This document shows positions 33,185 to 45,064 of a stretch of DNA of 64,000 bases, one piece after another. The DNA comes from Saccopteryx bilineata (Eukaryota > Chordata > Mammalia > Chiroptera > Emballonuridae), in the NCBI RefSeq assembly GCF_036850765.1, contig NC_089495.1, positions 198,842,847-198,906,846 on the forward strand. The letters are read 5' to 3'. The position numbers and the translations under genes were made by a program. Each line of letters begins with the position of its first letter. Within the stretch, counting starts at the first letter, position 1. The notes beneath the pieces are model-generated. The model did no database searches. It was not told the origin of the DNA and saw only the letters and a program-made list of their open reading frames with translations.

Positions 33185-33468
33185 AAGTGAAACTAAGAGA
33201 CATTGATAAGAGTGTAGTGGTTACGGGGGGAGGAGGGAAAGGGAGAGGGAAAGGGGGAGGGGGAGGGGGAGGGGCACAAAGAAAACTAGATAGAAGGTGA
33301 CAGAGGACAATCTGACTTTGGGTGATGGGTATGCAACATAATTGAAAGACAAGATAACCTGGACTTTTTGATCTTTGAATGTATGTAACCTGATTTATTG
33401 ATGTCGCCCCATTAAAAAAATAAAATTATAAAAAAAAAAAATCCTGACTTGAAAAAAAAAAAAAAAAA
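33185..33468 (+). other. L1 3' UTR with G-rich tract and bipartite A-tail
   Basis: After the ORF2 stop, a polypurine tract at 33,222-33,278 contains repeated G4-G5 blocks separated by A. A unique stretch follows, then an A-run at about 33,430-33,441, the 10-11 bases TCCTGACTTG, and a second A-run to 33,468. G-rich tracts are a conserved feature of L1 3' UTRs. Confidence 0.9.
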
Positions 33469-33483
33469 AGAAAGAACAAGGGA
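33469..33483. repeat. Right TSD of full-length L1
   Basis: Exact copy of AGAAAGAACAAGGGA at 25,642-25,656. The older L1 ORF1 resumes straight after it. Confidence 0.97.
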
Positions 33484-33948
33484 TAGAGACCTTGTTTAAT
33501 GAAATCATAGCTGTAGCTGAAAACTTCCCTAAATTGATGCAGGGAAAAGTCACACAAGTTCAAGAAACACAGAGAACTCCATTAAAGTGAAACCCAAAGA
33601 AATCTACACCAAGACACATCATAATTAAAATATCAAAGCTAAGAGATAAAGAGAAAATATAAAAAGCTGCTAGAGAGAAAAAAAAGGCTATCACCTACAA
33701 AGGAGCCCCCAGAGGATGACATCTGACTTCTCAACAGAAACATTTGAGGCCAGAAGGGAATGGCAAAAAATATTCAAAGTAATGCAGAACAAGCGCCTAC
33801 AACCAAGACTTCTTTATCCAGCAAGGCTATCGTTTAAAATTGAAGGAGAAATAAAAAGCTTCCCAGAAAAATAAACAAAAAAACCCAACTCAAGGAATTT
33901 ATTACAACCAAACCAATGCTGCAAGAAATGTTAAGGGGTCTGTTGTAA
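33484..33948 (+). pseudogene. Older L1 ORF1 (3' half)
   Basis: Encodes the RRM and C-terminal domain region of ORF1p in fragments: an 'ETLFNEII' segment at the start, 'TPRHIIIKIS'-type wording near 33,620, a 'FEARREWQKIFK'-like stretch near 33,745 and 'LYPARLSF' near 33,815. Several stops and indels break it. Joined conceptually to 25,217-25,641, it would be one ORF1. Confidence 0.8.
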
Positions 33949-34005
33949 ACAGAACAAAAAAAGAAAAGATTATAGTAAAAGAAGAATATATCTTTAAAAA
34001 ATAAA

Positions 34006-37000
34006 ATGGCAATAAACAACTACATATCAATAATAACCTTAAATGCAAATGGATTAAATGATCCAATCGAAAGACATAGGGTAGCTGCAAAGATAAGAAA
34101 ACAGGACCTATACATATGCTGTCTACAAGAGACATGTCCTAAAATACACATAGACTGAAGGTAAAAGATGGAAAAAATATTTCATGTAAATGGGAATGAA
34201 AAAACAGCTGGGGTAGCAATAATTATATCAGACAGAACGGACTTTAAAACAAAGGCTCTAGTAAGGAATAAAGAAAGTCACTACATAATGATAAAGGGAG
34301 CAATCCAACAGGAAGATATAACCATTATAAATATCTATGCACCTAATATAGGAGCACCTAAATATATAAAGCAGACTTTGTTGGATATTAAGGGTGAGAT
34401 TAACAGCAATACTATAACAGTAAGGGATTTCAATACCCCACTAACATCACTAGATAGATCCTCAAAAAAGAAAATAAACAAAGAAACAACAGACTTAAAG
34501 GACATACTAGATCAACTCGATTTAATAGATATCTTCAGAACCTTTCACCCTAAAGCAGCAGAATGTATATTCTTTTCAAGTGCTTATGGTACATTCTCTA
34601 GGATAGACCACATATTAAGGCACAAAAGCAGTCTCAACAAATTTAAAAAGATTGAAATCATCTCAAGCACTTTCTCTGATCACAACGGCATGAAACTAGA
34701 AATCAACCACAACAGAAAAACTTAAAAATACTCAAACACATGGAAATTAAATAGCATGTTATTAAATAACAAATGGGTTAACAATGAGATCAAAGAAGAA
34801 ATAAAAAAATTCCTAGAAACAAATGATAATAAGCATACAACAACTCAAAATGTATGAGACACAGCAAAAGCAGTACTGAGAGGGAAGTTTATAGCACTAC
34901 AGGTATACCTTAAAAAGCTAGAAAAAGCTCAAATAAACAACTAAACCCTGCATCTAAAAGAACTAGAAAAAGAACAGCAAGTAAAGCCCAGAGGTAGTAG
35001 AAGGAAGGAAATAGTAAAGATCATAGTGGAAATAAATGACATAGAGGCTAAAGAAACAATATAAAGGATCAATGAAATCGAGAGCTGGTTCTTTGAAAGG
35101 GTAAACAAGATCGATGAATCTTTAACCAGACTCACCAACAAAAAAAGAGAGAGGACTCAAATAAATAAAATTAGAAATGAGAGTAAGAAAATATTATGAA
35201 GAACTATATGCCAAAAAATTAAACAGCCTAGGTGAAATGGACAAATTCCTGGAAACACATAATTTTTCAAAAATCAATCTAGAAAAATCAGAAAATCTAA
35301 ACAGACCAATTACAACAAATTAAATCGAAACAGTTGTCAAAAACTCCTAACAAACAAAAGGTCTGGACCAGATGGCTTCACAGGTAAATTCTACCAAAAT
35401 TTAATGAAGAACTAACTCCTATACTTCTCAAGCTATTTCAAAAAATTCAAGAGGAAGGAAGACTTCTAAGTTCCTTTTATGAGGTGAGCATAATTCTGAT
35501 ACCAAAACCAGGTAAAGACAATACAAAGAAAGAAAATTATAGGCCAATATCTCTGATGAATTTAGATGCTAAAATCCTCAACAAAATATTAGCAAACCAG
35601 ATCCAGCAATATATGAAAAAAATCATACATCATGATCAAGTGGGATTTATTCTGGGGAGGCAAGGATGGTACAATATTCGCAAATCAATCAATATGATAA
35701 ATCACATAAACAAAAAGAAGGAGAAAAACCACGTGATAATTTCAATAGATGCAGAAAAAGCATTTGAAAAAATCCAGCACCGATTTATGATCAAAACTCT
35801 CAGCAAAGTGAGAATACAGGGAACATACCTCAACATGATAAAGGCCATCTATGACAAACCCATAGCCAACATCATACTCAATGAGCGAAAATGAAAAGCA
35901 ATCCCCTTAAGATCAGGAAAAGGCAGGGGTGCCCCCTTTCACCACTCTTATTCGACATAGTACTGGAACTCCTAGCCACAGTAATCAGACAAGAAGAAAA
36001 AATAAAAGGCATCCAAATTGGAAAAGAAGAAGTAAAACTATCATTATTTGCAGATGATATGATACTGTATGAAGAAAACCCTAAAGTCTCAGTCAAAAAA
36101 CTACTGGACCTGATAAATAAATTCAGCAAGATGTCAGAATATAAAATTAATACACAGAAATCAGAGGCATTTTTATACACCAACAATGAATTGTCAGAAA
36201 GAGAAATTAAGGAAACAATCCCCTTCACTATTGCAACAAAAAAATAAAGTGCCTAGGAGTAAATTTAACCAAGGAGATTAAAGACTTGTATCTGGAAAAT
36301 TATAAAACATTGATAAAAGAAATCAAGGAAGATACAAACAAGTGGAAACATATACCATGCTCATGGTTAGGAAGAATAAACATCATTAAAATGGCTATAT
36401 TTTCCAAAGCAATTTATAAATTTAATGCAATATAATACCAATTAAAATACCAATGACAAACATCCAAGATATAAAACACATTCCAAAAATTTATATGGAA
36501 CCAAAAAAAGAACTCGAACAGCCTCAGCAATCTTGAAAAAAAAGAATAAAGTGGGAGGTATGACACTTCCTGATATCAAGTTATACTACATTGTACTCAA
36601 AACAGCCTGGTACTGGCATAAGAACAGGCATATAGATCAATGGAACAGAACAGAGAACCCAGAAATAAACCCACACTTTTATGGATAATTGATATTTAAC
36701 AAAGGAGGTAAGAGCACACAATGGAGTAAAGACAGTCTCTTTAACAAATGATGTTGGGAAAATTGAACAGCTACCTGAAAAAAAATGAAACTAGACCATC
36801 AACTTACACCATTCACAAAAATAAACTAAAAATGAATAAAAGACTTAAATGTAAGTCATGAATCCATAAGCATCTTAGAAGAAAACATAGGCAGTAAGCT
36901 CTCTGACATCTCTCACAACAATATATTTGCCGATTTATCTCCACGGGCAAGTGAAATAAAAGACAGGATAAATAAATGGGACTATATGAAACTAAAAAGC

Positions 37001-37760
37001 TTTTGTACAACTAAAGACAATATGAACAGAATAAAAAGACAAACTACACAATGGGAGAACATATTCGACAATACGTCTGATGAGGGGTTAATAACCAAAA
37101 TTTATAAAGAACTTGTAAAACTCAACACCAGGAAGACAAACAATCCAATCAAAAAATGGGCAAAAGAAATGAATAGACACTTCTCCAAAGAGGACCTACA
37201 GATGGACAATAGACAGATGAGAAAATTTTCAACATCACTAATCATTAGAGAAATGCAAATTAAAACCACAATGAGATACCACCTCACACCAGTCTGAATG
37301 GTGCTGATCAAAACAACACAGAGTAAGTGCTGGTGAGGATGTGGAGAAAGGGGAACCCTCCTGCACTGCTGGTGGGAATGCAGACTGGTGCAGCCACTGT
37401 GGAAAACGGTATGGAGATTCCTCAAAAAATTAAAAATGGAACTGCCTTTGGCCCAGCCATCCCACTTTTAGGAATATACCCCAAGAACACGCTGACTCAA
37501 AAAAAGAAATGCACCCCCATGTTTATGGCAGCATTGTTCACAATAGTGAAGATCTAGAAAAGCCCAAGTGTTCGTCAGTGGATGAGTAGATTAAAAAACA
37601 GTGGTACATGTATACAATGGAATACGATGGGGCCATGAAAAAAAAAAAAGGAAATATTACCTTTTGCAACAACAAGGATGGACCTGGAAACTATTATGTT
37701 AAGTGAAATAAGTCAGGCAGAGAAAGAAATATATAATATGACCTCATTCATTTGAGGAAT
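34006..37760 (+). pseudogene. Older L1 ORF2, heavily degraded
   Basis: The endonuclease region is partly open (34,168-34,725). Its motif 'VRDFNTPLT' has Arg in place of the usual Gly of GDFN, while the SDH at about 34,677 is kept. The reverse transcriptase is in two overlapping frames (35,484-35,894 and 35,891-36,247), with [12 protein letters not shown] and the catalytic FADD at 36,047-36,058. C-terminal parts lie at 36,986-37,297 and 37,327-37,557. Numerous stops and frameshifts make it non-functional. Confidence 0.9.
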
Positions 37761-38009
37761 CCAAGAAACAATGTGAACTGAGGAATGGGATTGAGACAGA
37801 GGAGGGATCGAGGGGACCAGAGGAAAAGAGGACAGAGGGAATGGGGAGGATAGGATGGGAGAAACCTGAAGGGAAGGGGGAAAAGGAACTGTTTGAAAAG
37901 GGGAAAGGGAGATGCTGAGGGGAATATGGGGGATGAGGGAATGCATTCAGGGTGACACTAGAATCTTTGTAAACACAATAAATTAAATTTAAAAAAAGAA
38001 TTTTAAAAT

Positions 38010-38027
38010 AGTAACAAAAAATATTTT
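38010..38027. repeat. Left TSD of reverse-strand L1
   Basis: AGTAACAAAAAATATTTT is repeated exactly at 38,291-38,308. Confidence 0.92.
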
Positions 38028-38290
38028 TTTCCATTTTTTAAATACATTTTTATTAATTTTAATGGGGTGACATCAATAAATCAGGGTACATATGTTCAAA
38101 GAAAACATGTCCAGGTTATCTTGTCATTCAGTTATGTTGCATACCCATCACCCAAAGTCAGATTGTCCTCCGTCACCTTCTATCTAGTTTTCTTTGTGCT
38201 CCTCCCCCTCCCCCTTCCTCTCTCCCTCTCCCTCCCTCTCCCCCCCCACCCCCATAACCACCACAATCTTGTCCATGTCCCTTAGTCTCA
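38028..38290 (-). mobile_element. 5'-truncated L1 3' UTR insertion, reverse strand
   Basis: A 263-bp insertion consisting only of an L1 3' UTR on the minus strand, with its poly-A tail at the left. It includes the same 'ccaaagtcagattgtcctcc' block and the polypurine tract (seen as C-rich at 38,200-38,253) as the full-length L1 at 33,185-33,420. The exact 18-bp TSD on both sides shows a normal target-primed insertion just beyond the tail of the older L1. No protein is encoded. Confidence 0.95.
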
Positions 38291-38308
38291 AGTAACAAAA
38301 AATATTTT
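38291..38308. repeat. Right TSD of reverse-strand L1
   Basis: Exact copy of the 18-mer at 38,010-38,027. Confidence 0.92.
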
Positions 38309-40525
38309 AAAAAAAGAATGTACGTACAGAGGCCCTTTCTATATCCAAAGGAGACAAAGCTATATGATTCTAACAAGGTTATCTGCTCACCAAACCCGTC
38401 GGGTGACTGATCCTCACCTCTATATTTCAGATGCATCTAGAGTTTATTAAGGGACTCAGTTGGCCCCTGCATAAATCCAGTTCAGTACCAGCAATAAAGA
38501 CAATTTTTAAATATATCACTCAACTTCTTGTGTCTGTTTCTTAATTGGATACTAACTTGGGGAGAGGTGAAAGGTTTAATTAATTTTCACCACTGAAATC
38601 CCAACAGCAGCTTAAAATTAACTTAAAATTTTTTTTAGTGCTGTCACATGTAAAAATATCTTCATTAGATCCGTACATATAATCATATATAGTTTGACTG
38701 GAAATACAAATCTATTTAAGGAGGAAATTCACTTATAATTGTCAGGTTATTAGGCCTAGAGTTAAAGAATTTGCCAGACTTTTAGAATTTTTGTTGAAAG
38801 TCCCACCTCTCATCATATGAAACAATACAAAGAACCATCATATATTATATTTCCTATAACTTATTGTTTATATGACATTATTATATTAGTAATCTAATTT
38901 TCTATTATAATTTTGAGTTTCTCTGTCTATATATATACAGACACAATACATATATTTCTATGAACTATATTCTACACACAGTATATTATACTATCAAATA
39001 TTATAACATCACGTGTAATAACATATATTTATACATTATATGTATAGATATATATCTATAATAAAGTTTCCTTATACAAAACATTATCATAGAACTTAAA
39101 ACACTCATAGGCCCTAAACCTTATGTCTTAATGTCAAAGGGATCAAATAGCACTAAGCCTTCAATATAGCTGATGAGGAGTTTGAGATCAGTTTAATTCT
39201 TATTACTTTGTGGGTGCCTATTCCACACCTTGGGAAGTTTCTGGATCACCTTACTCTTAATGCTTGAAATTGTACAGTAATGTACCTAGGTTGGGACATT
39301 CTTTTCTGTTCTACTGGACTCAATATATCCGTTCAATATTAATGCTTGTGACCTTTACTTCTCTGGGAAATTCTGATATATTAAAACTTTGATACTTTTA
39401 CTCCTAGTTTCTTTTGGTTCTGGAACTTTAGATATGGGGCAGATTTATATTAATAAGTAGAGGACAGTCCATTAAATAGGTAGGCCATGGCCCTAACCTT
39501 ATAAACTTAGATTGTAATAAGTGTCATCTTTGCATATTTGTCTTTTGGATACTTCCTCAGGAATAATATTTATGAGGTCAAAGACTGAAAAACTTTGGTA
39601 TAGACTTGCTTGAGACCTCTGATATCAGGAGTCCTCTTTGAAGCGTCTTCTGAATTAAAGAAGCAGTTCCTTTGATGAAGAAGACAGTTTCTGGCTGGAA
39701 TTCAGGCCACAGAGACACAGCCTCAGTGGCTCTTCAGGGTGGGCAGACTGTGCACGCTCAGGGCTCAGGCCATGCTTCAAGGCAGACACCTATGAGGCTC
39801 TCCTTTTTTTCTCTACTCTACCTGCCTGGCAGGTAATGTGTCTGATTCAATGGGTGACCCAGGCCCTGGCGACCTTATGTAAAAGGCTTTGGGTGTTGCA
39901 CTGTCTACTGGCTTGAATGGGAAGAAGGTACTTGCAAGAACATTGACTCTTCTCTAAATTCTTTGGTCTACTAGGAATCTGGACAGCTGTCTGTTTGGAG
40001 CTGAGAAAACCTCACAAGTTCTATTCTAGCTCATTCTACTGCCTGGACTTGCAGAGCCACAGGATTGGCCTGTAGCCAATGTACCCTTGTGGCTGTGGGA
40101 TTGAACAGGGCTGCAAATTTTTTTGTTTTGTTTACTAAAACAGAGCTTATTCTGTAAGTGATAAAAGATTAATTAGTGAAAAAATGGCATTTCCCATATA
40201 AAAAGTCAGAATGAGATAGGGAGCTACAAAATTTATGTCAAATGTTGTTCTGTCCTTGATTGCTCCAGCTGCGATGCTGCTTGGGCCAGGTGAGCAAGCC
40301 TGGCATGTGAATAAAGACACAAACACACTTTTCACTTGACCAAAGTGATGCTCACCTACTAAATGTAATAGTTCAACACCATCAGAACAAAGGCATATGA
40401 CCCTATTGGTTTCCACTAGCTGTGTCCCAACATTGACATCATCTGAGATATCTCTGTTGGAAGACCTCCAGGTATTTAATCACTGTTCAGCTGTCACTTA
40501 TTGTGCCCATATTATGGAGCAGCAC
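38309..40525. other. AT-rich non-coding sequence, no gene recognised
   Basis: 38,900-39,070 is especially AT-rich with TATA-type simple stretches. No frame above 90 codons and no named repeat is seen. Confidence 0.5.
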
Positions 40526-40529
40526 ATTA

Positions 40530-40680
40530 CAGTGGACAGAGGATTAAATCTGAAATCTCTTTGACTTCATTGTACCAGTTATCAGCTGTATGATTTTTAG
40601 CTATTCATCTAGTGTCCTTTAACTCAATTTCTGCATCTATTAAATTTTACAATATTTGACTTAATAGACATGCAAGAGAA
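40530..40680 (+). repeat. MIR-like SINE fossil
   Basis: Contains 'agctgtatgatttttagc', 'actcaatttctgcatct' and an AT-rich end, matching the order of a decayed MIR. Confidence 0.5.
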
Positions 40681-41185
40681 CCAGACTCAAAGATCATTCT
40701 GATGTTTGAACAATTCGAAATATAAAATGAATATTGTTAATACAGTAAAGTATCTAGTACAAAAACAATGGACAATATACTTGAATAGGTGAGGAATTTC
40801 AGCAAGAGCAATGAACACTTTTATACCAGAAATCAAAAACAGGGGAAAAGTGAAGAACACCTTTAAGGAGTTCATTAATACATTTGACACCGATTCAATG
40901 AACTTAAAGAGAGGTCAGAAGAAATTACAAACATGAAATTAGACATAAATGAATATGGACATAATAAATGGCTATTGAACAGTTTATTTAAATGAAAGTA
41001 CAAAGAGAAACAAGAATTCCCTGCCAAAAGAATAAATTATCCAAAAACTGTGGAACAATATCTGAATGTCTACCATATATGTAATTAAAATCACAGGAGA
41101 ATAAGGCCCTAATTCAGAAATTTAAGATACTCAGAAAAAACCAAGAAGGATTAGTAGAGAAACAAATAGAGTATCCATGTTTATG

Positions 41186-41211
41186 AGTGCACGCGCGCGC
41201 ACACACACACA
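41186..41211. repeat. Alternating purine-pyrimidine (CG/CA) tract
   Basis: About 26 bases of strict pyrimidine-purine alternation (GCGCGC then CACACA) within the ancient L1. Confidence 0.85.
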
Positions 41212-42238
41212 TACCCTTAAACCATCATTGTATTAAAAAAATTGAAATTCAAAGATAAAATCTTTAAAGACAGCAGAAAAAGTATCTATTATAAACAGAG
41301 AACAGACATAAGAGTTAAAGCCAACTTAAGGTCAGAAACTAAATAACAAACAAACAAAAAGTCAAATTGCACCCATAAAGTGCTGAAACAAAAGAAAACA
41401 AAAACAAGCAAAAACACTGTCAATCCAGACTGCTACACCCAGCCCATCCCTCCCAATTCAAGAATGAGGGAGAAATAAAGACTTGTTTAGACAAACAAAA
41501 CTCAAGAAAATCTTCATATTATCAGAAAAATTGCACTGAAAGAAATGCTAAAAATAGTTCTTTGGGGAGAAGAAACATATTAATAAGAAACTTGGATTTA
41601 CTTTACACACAAAAAAAGATGATTGACTAAAGAAAAAGCAAGGTAGTGTGACATATTGTATGTTGGACCATTTATAGAAGATGGATGGTGATAATTACAT
41701 AAATAAGGGAAAGGAGACATGTGGAATATGATTAAGATCAAAAAGAAAAGTAAAATAAATTCTTTGCAACCTTCTGGTATGCAGTGATTTCTTAAATAGG
41801 ACACAGATATCACAAAATATAAAAATTTTAAACATTTATAGGGTAGAGTTCATCAACATTAAAAGCTTTTCTAGTTTGGTTAACAAAATGAGATTATAAG
41901 CCACAGTCTGGGAGAAAACATTGGAAAATACATATTTAATAAAGGATATTCAGACTACTTAAAGGACTCACAAAACTCAGTAATGAGAAAACTACCCAAC
42001 TTAAAAATAGGCGAAGCATTTTAACAAACATTGCACCAGACAGATAAAAGAGCAACCAAAAGTATGACACAGCAAGATCATTAATAATTACTTAAATTAA
42101 GACCACCATCAGAAACAACCACTTACTTATTGGAAAGACTTTTAAAAAACTAATAATAGCCTGTGAAGCAAAGGAAACTCATATGCACTGTGGGAAGGTG
42201 AACTAGCTCAGCTTCACTGGTCAAATGGGCCTCTTCTT

Positions 42239-42617
42239 TTGTTTTGTTTTGTTTTACAGAGACAGAGAGAGTCAGAGAGAGGGAAAGATAGGGACAGAGA
42301 GACAGGAAGGGAGAGAGATGAGAAGAATCAATTCTTCGTTTTGGCTCCTTAGTTGCTCGTTGATTGCTTTCTCATATGTGCCTTGATGAGGGGGTGGGGT
42401 TACAGCAGAGCGAGAGCAAATGACCGCTTGCTCAAGCCAGCAACCTTGGGCTTAAGCCAGTGTTCATGAGGTCATATCTATGATCCCACACTCAAGGCAG
42501 TGATCCGGAGCTCAAGTTGGTGAACCCATGTTCAAGCCAGCAACCTTGGGGTTTTGAACCTGGGTCCTATACATCCCAGTCCGATGCTCCATCTACTGTG
42601 TCACTGCCTGGTCAAGC
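42239..42617 (-). mobile_element. Long VES-related bat SINE, reverse strand
   Basis: On the minus strand it starts at 42,617 with a tRNA-like head ('tgaccaggcagtgacacagt'). A body follows with repeated 'caaggttgctggcttga' wording and a purine/pyrimidine-rich tail, then a T-rich end on the plus strand (GTTTT repeats). A 14-bp TSD with one mismatch (ATGGGCCTCTTCTT at 42,225-42,238; ATGGACCTCTTCTT at 42,618-42,631) flanks it. At about 380 bp it is longer than standard VES. It inserted into an ancient L1. Confidence 0.88.
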
Positions 42618-43099
42618 ATGGACCTCTTCTTCTTAAGTTAAACATATACTTACCATAATTCTAGCAATTCTGTATATAAATGTTTGTATCAAGTTTATTC
42701 ATAATTACCAAATACTGAAAATAAATAGTGGAAATGCCCTTCAATTAGTGAATGGATAAGCAAACTGTGGCCCCTCCATGCACTAACATACTATTTAGCT
42801 GTTGAAAGGAACATTCTACTGACATGCCAAACACCATGGATGAATCTCAAATGCATTATGCCAAACTTGATGAAGCCAGAATTGAAATGCAAAATTATTG
42901 GAACAGAAATCGGGTCAGTGGTTACCAAGGGACAGAGTTGTGGGACAGAGGTGGGGCTTTGAGTGATAAAACCATTCCACATTTTGCTTATGGTAAAGTT
43001 TCTTGCTTGTATGCATTTGTCAAAAGTCTCAGGATGTACACTGAAACGGGCAAAATTTATTATGTATACATTATACCTAAATTTTTTTAAATGCCTCCT

Positions 43100-43760
43100 T
43101 TGAAAGCATTTTGGATATTTTTATTTCTTCTTTAATTGACTTCTAGCTTAATTTCTCTAGTCAAAGAACATCCTTGATGTGACTTCAATACTTTGAAATT
43201 TATTGAGACTTTTTTTTTATGGCTTAGCATCTGGTTCATTTGTGTAAATGTTCCATTGGCACTTCAAATAAATGTGTATTCTGCATGTATGGGATGCAGA
43301 ACAACAACCAAATAAGTCAAAGATCGATGTAGTTCCTAGTAGTTACTTTAACTAGTAAACACACCTTGACCCATGGAATCCCTGCCTTCGCTTTCATGAT
43401 TGGATGCTCTTCATCTCTCCGATTCCTTGACAATAGACACTGGCTTTCACAGGACCTGCTCAGACCAGATTAGAAATCCAGTTATGATTCTAGGGTTCCT
43501 TACTTCTCTTTACCCTTTATCCCATCCCTATCTCCTTACCCATCCCGGAACAAGAACCTCTGATGTGGAAGTTCTTCTGAACCCACTACGTCATGGAAGA
43601 TGACAATGTGATAAATTAATGACCCGTGACTTGTTTCTTGTAGCAAAGACTTTCACCTTGAAATAAGAGCACATCAAAATGACAGTGCTCAACTCAAGAA
43701 AATACCTCAATCAAAGAAAAGAACACGGTGGGGGTTTGACCTATATCCACAACCCAGATG
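43100..43760. other. Non-coding sequence, no gene recognised
   Basis: No domain-bearing frame or named repeat is seen. Confidence 0.5.
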
Positions 43761-43764
43761 AGTA

Positions 43765-43915
43765 ATTACACTGTGACCTCTAAGTGATTTGCTCAATCTT
43801 CCTACAACTCAGTTCTCCCCCTTTAAAGTGGAAGTGGTACTCCAGCCTGAGTTGTAGGACCATTGTGAGGATCTCATGAGATAATGTATATAAATTATCT
43901 CCATGTGGCAGAAAT
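43765..43915 (+). repeat. MIR-like SINE fossil
   Basis: Well ordered: 'tgatttgctcaatcttcct', 'ctttaaagtggaagtgg', 'ttgtgaggatctcatgagat' and 'aatgtatataaattatctcc'. Confidence 0.7.
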
Positions 43916-43919
43916 ACTC

Positions 43920-44690
43920 ACGATGGGCTCTGCTTCAAGTCGGGATGGCTGGCATCAGGTTGCAAGTGGATTTTGTTTGGCTGGGATATTGTCTGAGCTT
44001 GCAGACCGATGTGTCTACTAAGAGAAGCTAAGAACCATCTCAGGGGGCACTTTTGAAAACCAGAGCAAAGAGGCATCCCTCTTCACCCCCCAAAATATAA
44101 AGAAAAGAGGTCATGCCATTTCCTCTTTGCTTGTGGTGTAAGTGCTGGACCAATTTGCAAAATTTTCATGGTGATGTTTGGAAATGGGGTCATAGCTGAA
44201 GGATTCCCCGCCCTCCATAGGAAGTATTTCCCCAGCCCCTTAATCTGAGAGCATCTAGGAGATAATCCCTGAACCAACACCTTCTTGGAGTTGGTCATGT
44301 AAATTCTATCTCATCTGGACTAATACTCATAAGCCTGTGACAGGCCTTATCACGTGCTTCTGTCTCAGTGTCTGAAACATACATCAAAAAGACTCTATGA
44401 GATCTGATGATGTTGCATTTTCTTGGGTTCACTGAAGCTTTGTTAAACTCCGTGCTTGATTTCCAAGGGGAAGACTGACAGCCTTATCTGCTCACACAGG
44501 TGATAGGAAGGGGGGAGGGTCCATGGATAGCATAGCTTTATCCTGAGTTCAAAAATAGGGGTAGATATTAAGTGTCCAAGGTTGCATATTTTCTGCCTGG
44601 GTTTCCATGTATTTAATAAAAAAAAAAAATTCCATGGATGCAGGAGCGTTTATTAAATTCCTTCTGAAGAACAGTATGCTAAGTAGACAA
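43920..44690. other. Non-coding sequence, no gene recognised
   Basis: A 71-codon reverse frame at 44,083-44,298 has no known domain. An A13 run lies near 44,618. Confidence 0.5.
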
Positions 44691-44694
44691 GGCA

Positions 44695-44895
44695 GAAGAG
44701 AAGAGTACAGACTCCAAAACCAGATGGTCTAGGGTTAACTCCCCTCTCAGTTACTAAATAGTTGCTTAACCTAACTTCCCTGTTTTACTTTCCTCCTTTA
44801 TAATTCGGTAGCTAATTTATAAATACATTGTGAAGATCACACATTACTACATGTAAAACACACACCAACAATGCCTGGTGCATAGTAAGCAGGAA
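44695..44895 (+). repeat. MIR-like SINE fossil
   Basis: Contains 'cagatggtctagggttaac', 'ttgcttaacctaacttccc' and 'aatgcctggtgcatagtaag', a clear MIR order. Confidence 0.7.
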
Positions 44896-44924
44896 GAGTG
44901 TGGTTGTCAAAATTTCATTCAAAC

Positions 44925-45060
44925 TTGTCAGTGACTTTATCTTTATGTCTGTCTATTTGACAAATGAAGAAACTGAGGCTCAGAGTGCTGAAATTACTTG
45001 CCCAAAACCAAACCATTGATACATAGAAGAGATGATTCTAAATTAAGTACTATTTCACTC
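44925..45060 (-). repeat. MIR-like SINE fossil
   Basis: Contains 'gacaaatgaagaaactgagg' and 'ctcagagtgctgaaattac', the reverse-strand MIR core. Confidence 0.65.
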
Positions 45061-45064
45061 CATT

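Larger units (their letters stand above)
25657..33468 (+). mobile_element. Full-length L1 retrotransposon, about 7.8 kb
   Basis: A complete structure is visible: 5' UTR (25,657-28,031), ORF1 (28,032-29,056), inter-ORF spacer (29,057-29,358), ORF2 (29,359-33,184), 3' UTR with a G-rich purine tract, and a bipartite A-tail ending at 33,468. Both flanks carry the same 15-bp TSD. The insertion lies in ORF1 of an older L1 in the same orientation. At 7.8 kb it is longer than the roughly 6 kb human L1, the excess being in the 5' UTR and the inter-ORF spacer. ORF1 carries one frameshift; ORF2 carries two frameshifts and one stop. It is therefore an inactive copy, although the exact TSD argues for moderate age. 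Confidence 0.97.
33484..38009 (+). mobile_element. Older L1, 3' part
   Basis: Continuation of the older L1 cut at 25,656: the rest of ORF1 (to about 33,948), ORF2 (about 34,006-37,760) and a short 3' UTR ending in A-rich sequence near 38,000. With its 5' part the element was roughly 5.2 kb, so the 5' UTR is largely absent or truncated. It carries many more stops and frameshifts than the nested copy, consistent with greater age. Confidence 0.9.
40690..43090 (+). mobile_element. Ancient L1 (L1M-like) remnant
   Basis: Fragments appear in L1 order: the end of an ORF1 (about 41,280-41,580, with 'gggagaaataaagacttg' and 'agaaatgctaaa'), the C-terminal part of ORF2 (about 41,850-42,224, with 'gggagaaaacattgg'), and, after a SINE insertion, the final ORF2 and 3' end (42,632-43,090, with 'gaatggataagcaaactgtgg' and 'taccaagggacagag'). 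No frame is intact. The middle of the element is deleted. Confidence 0.75.
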
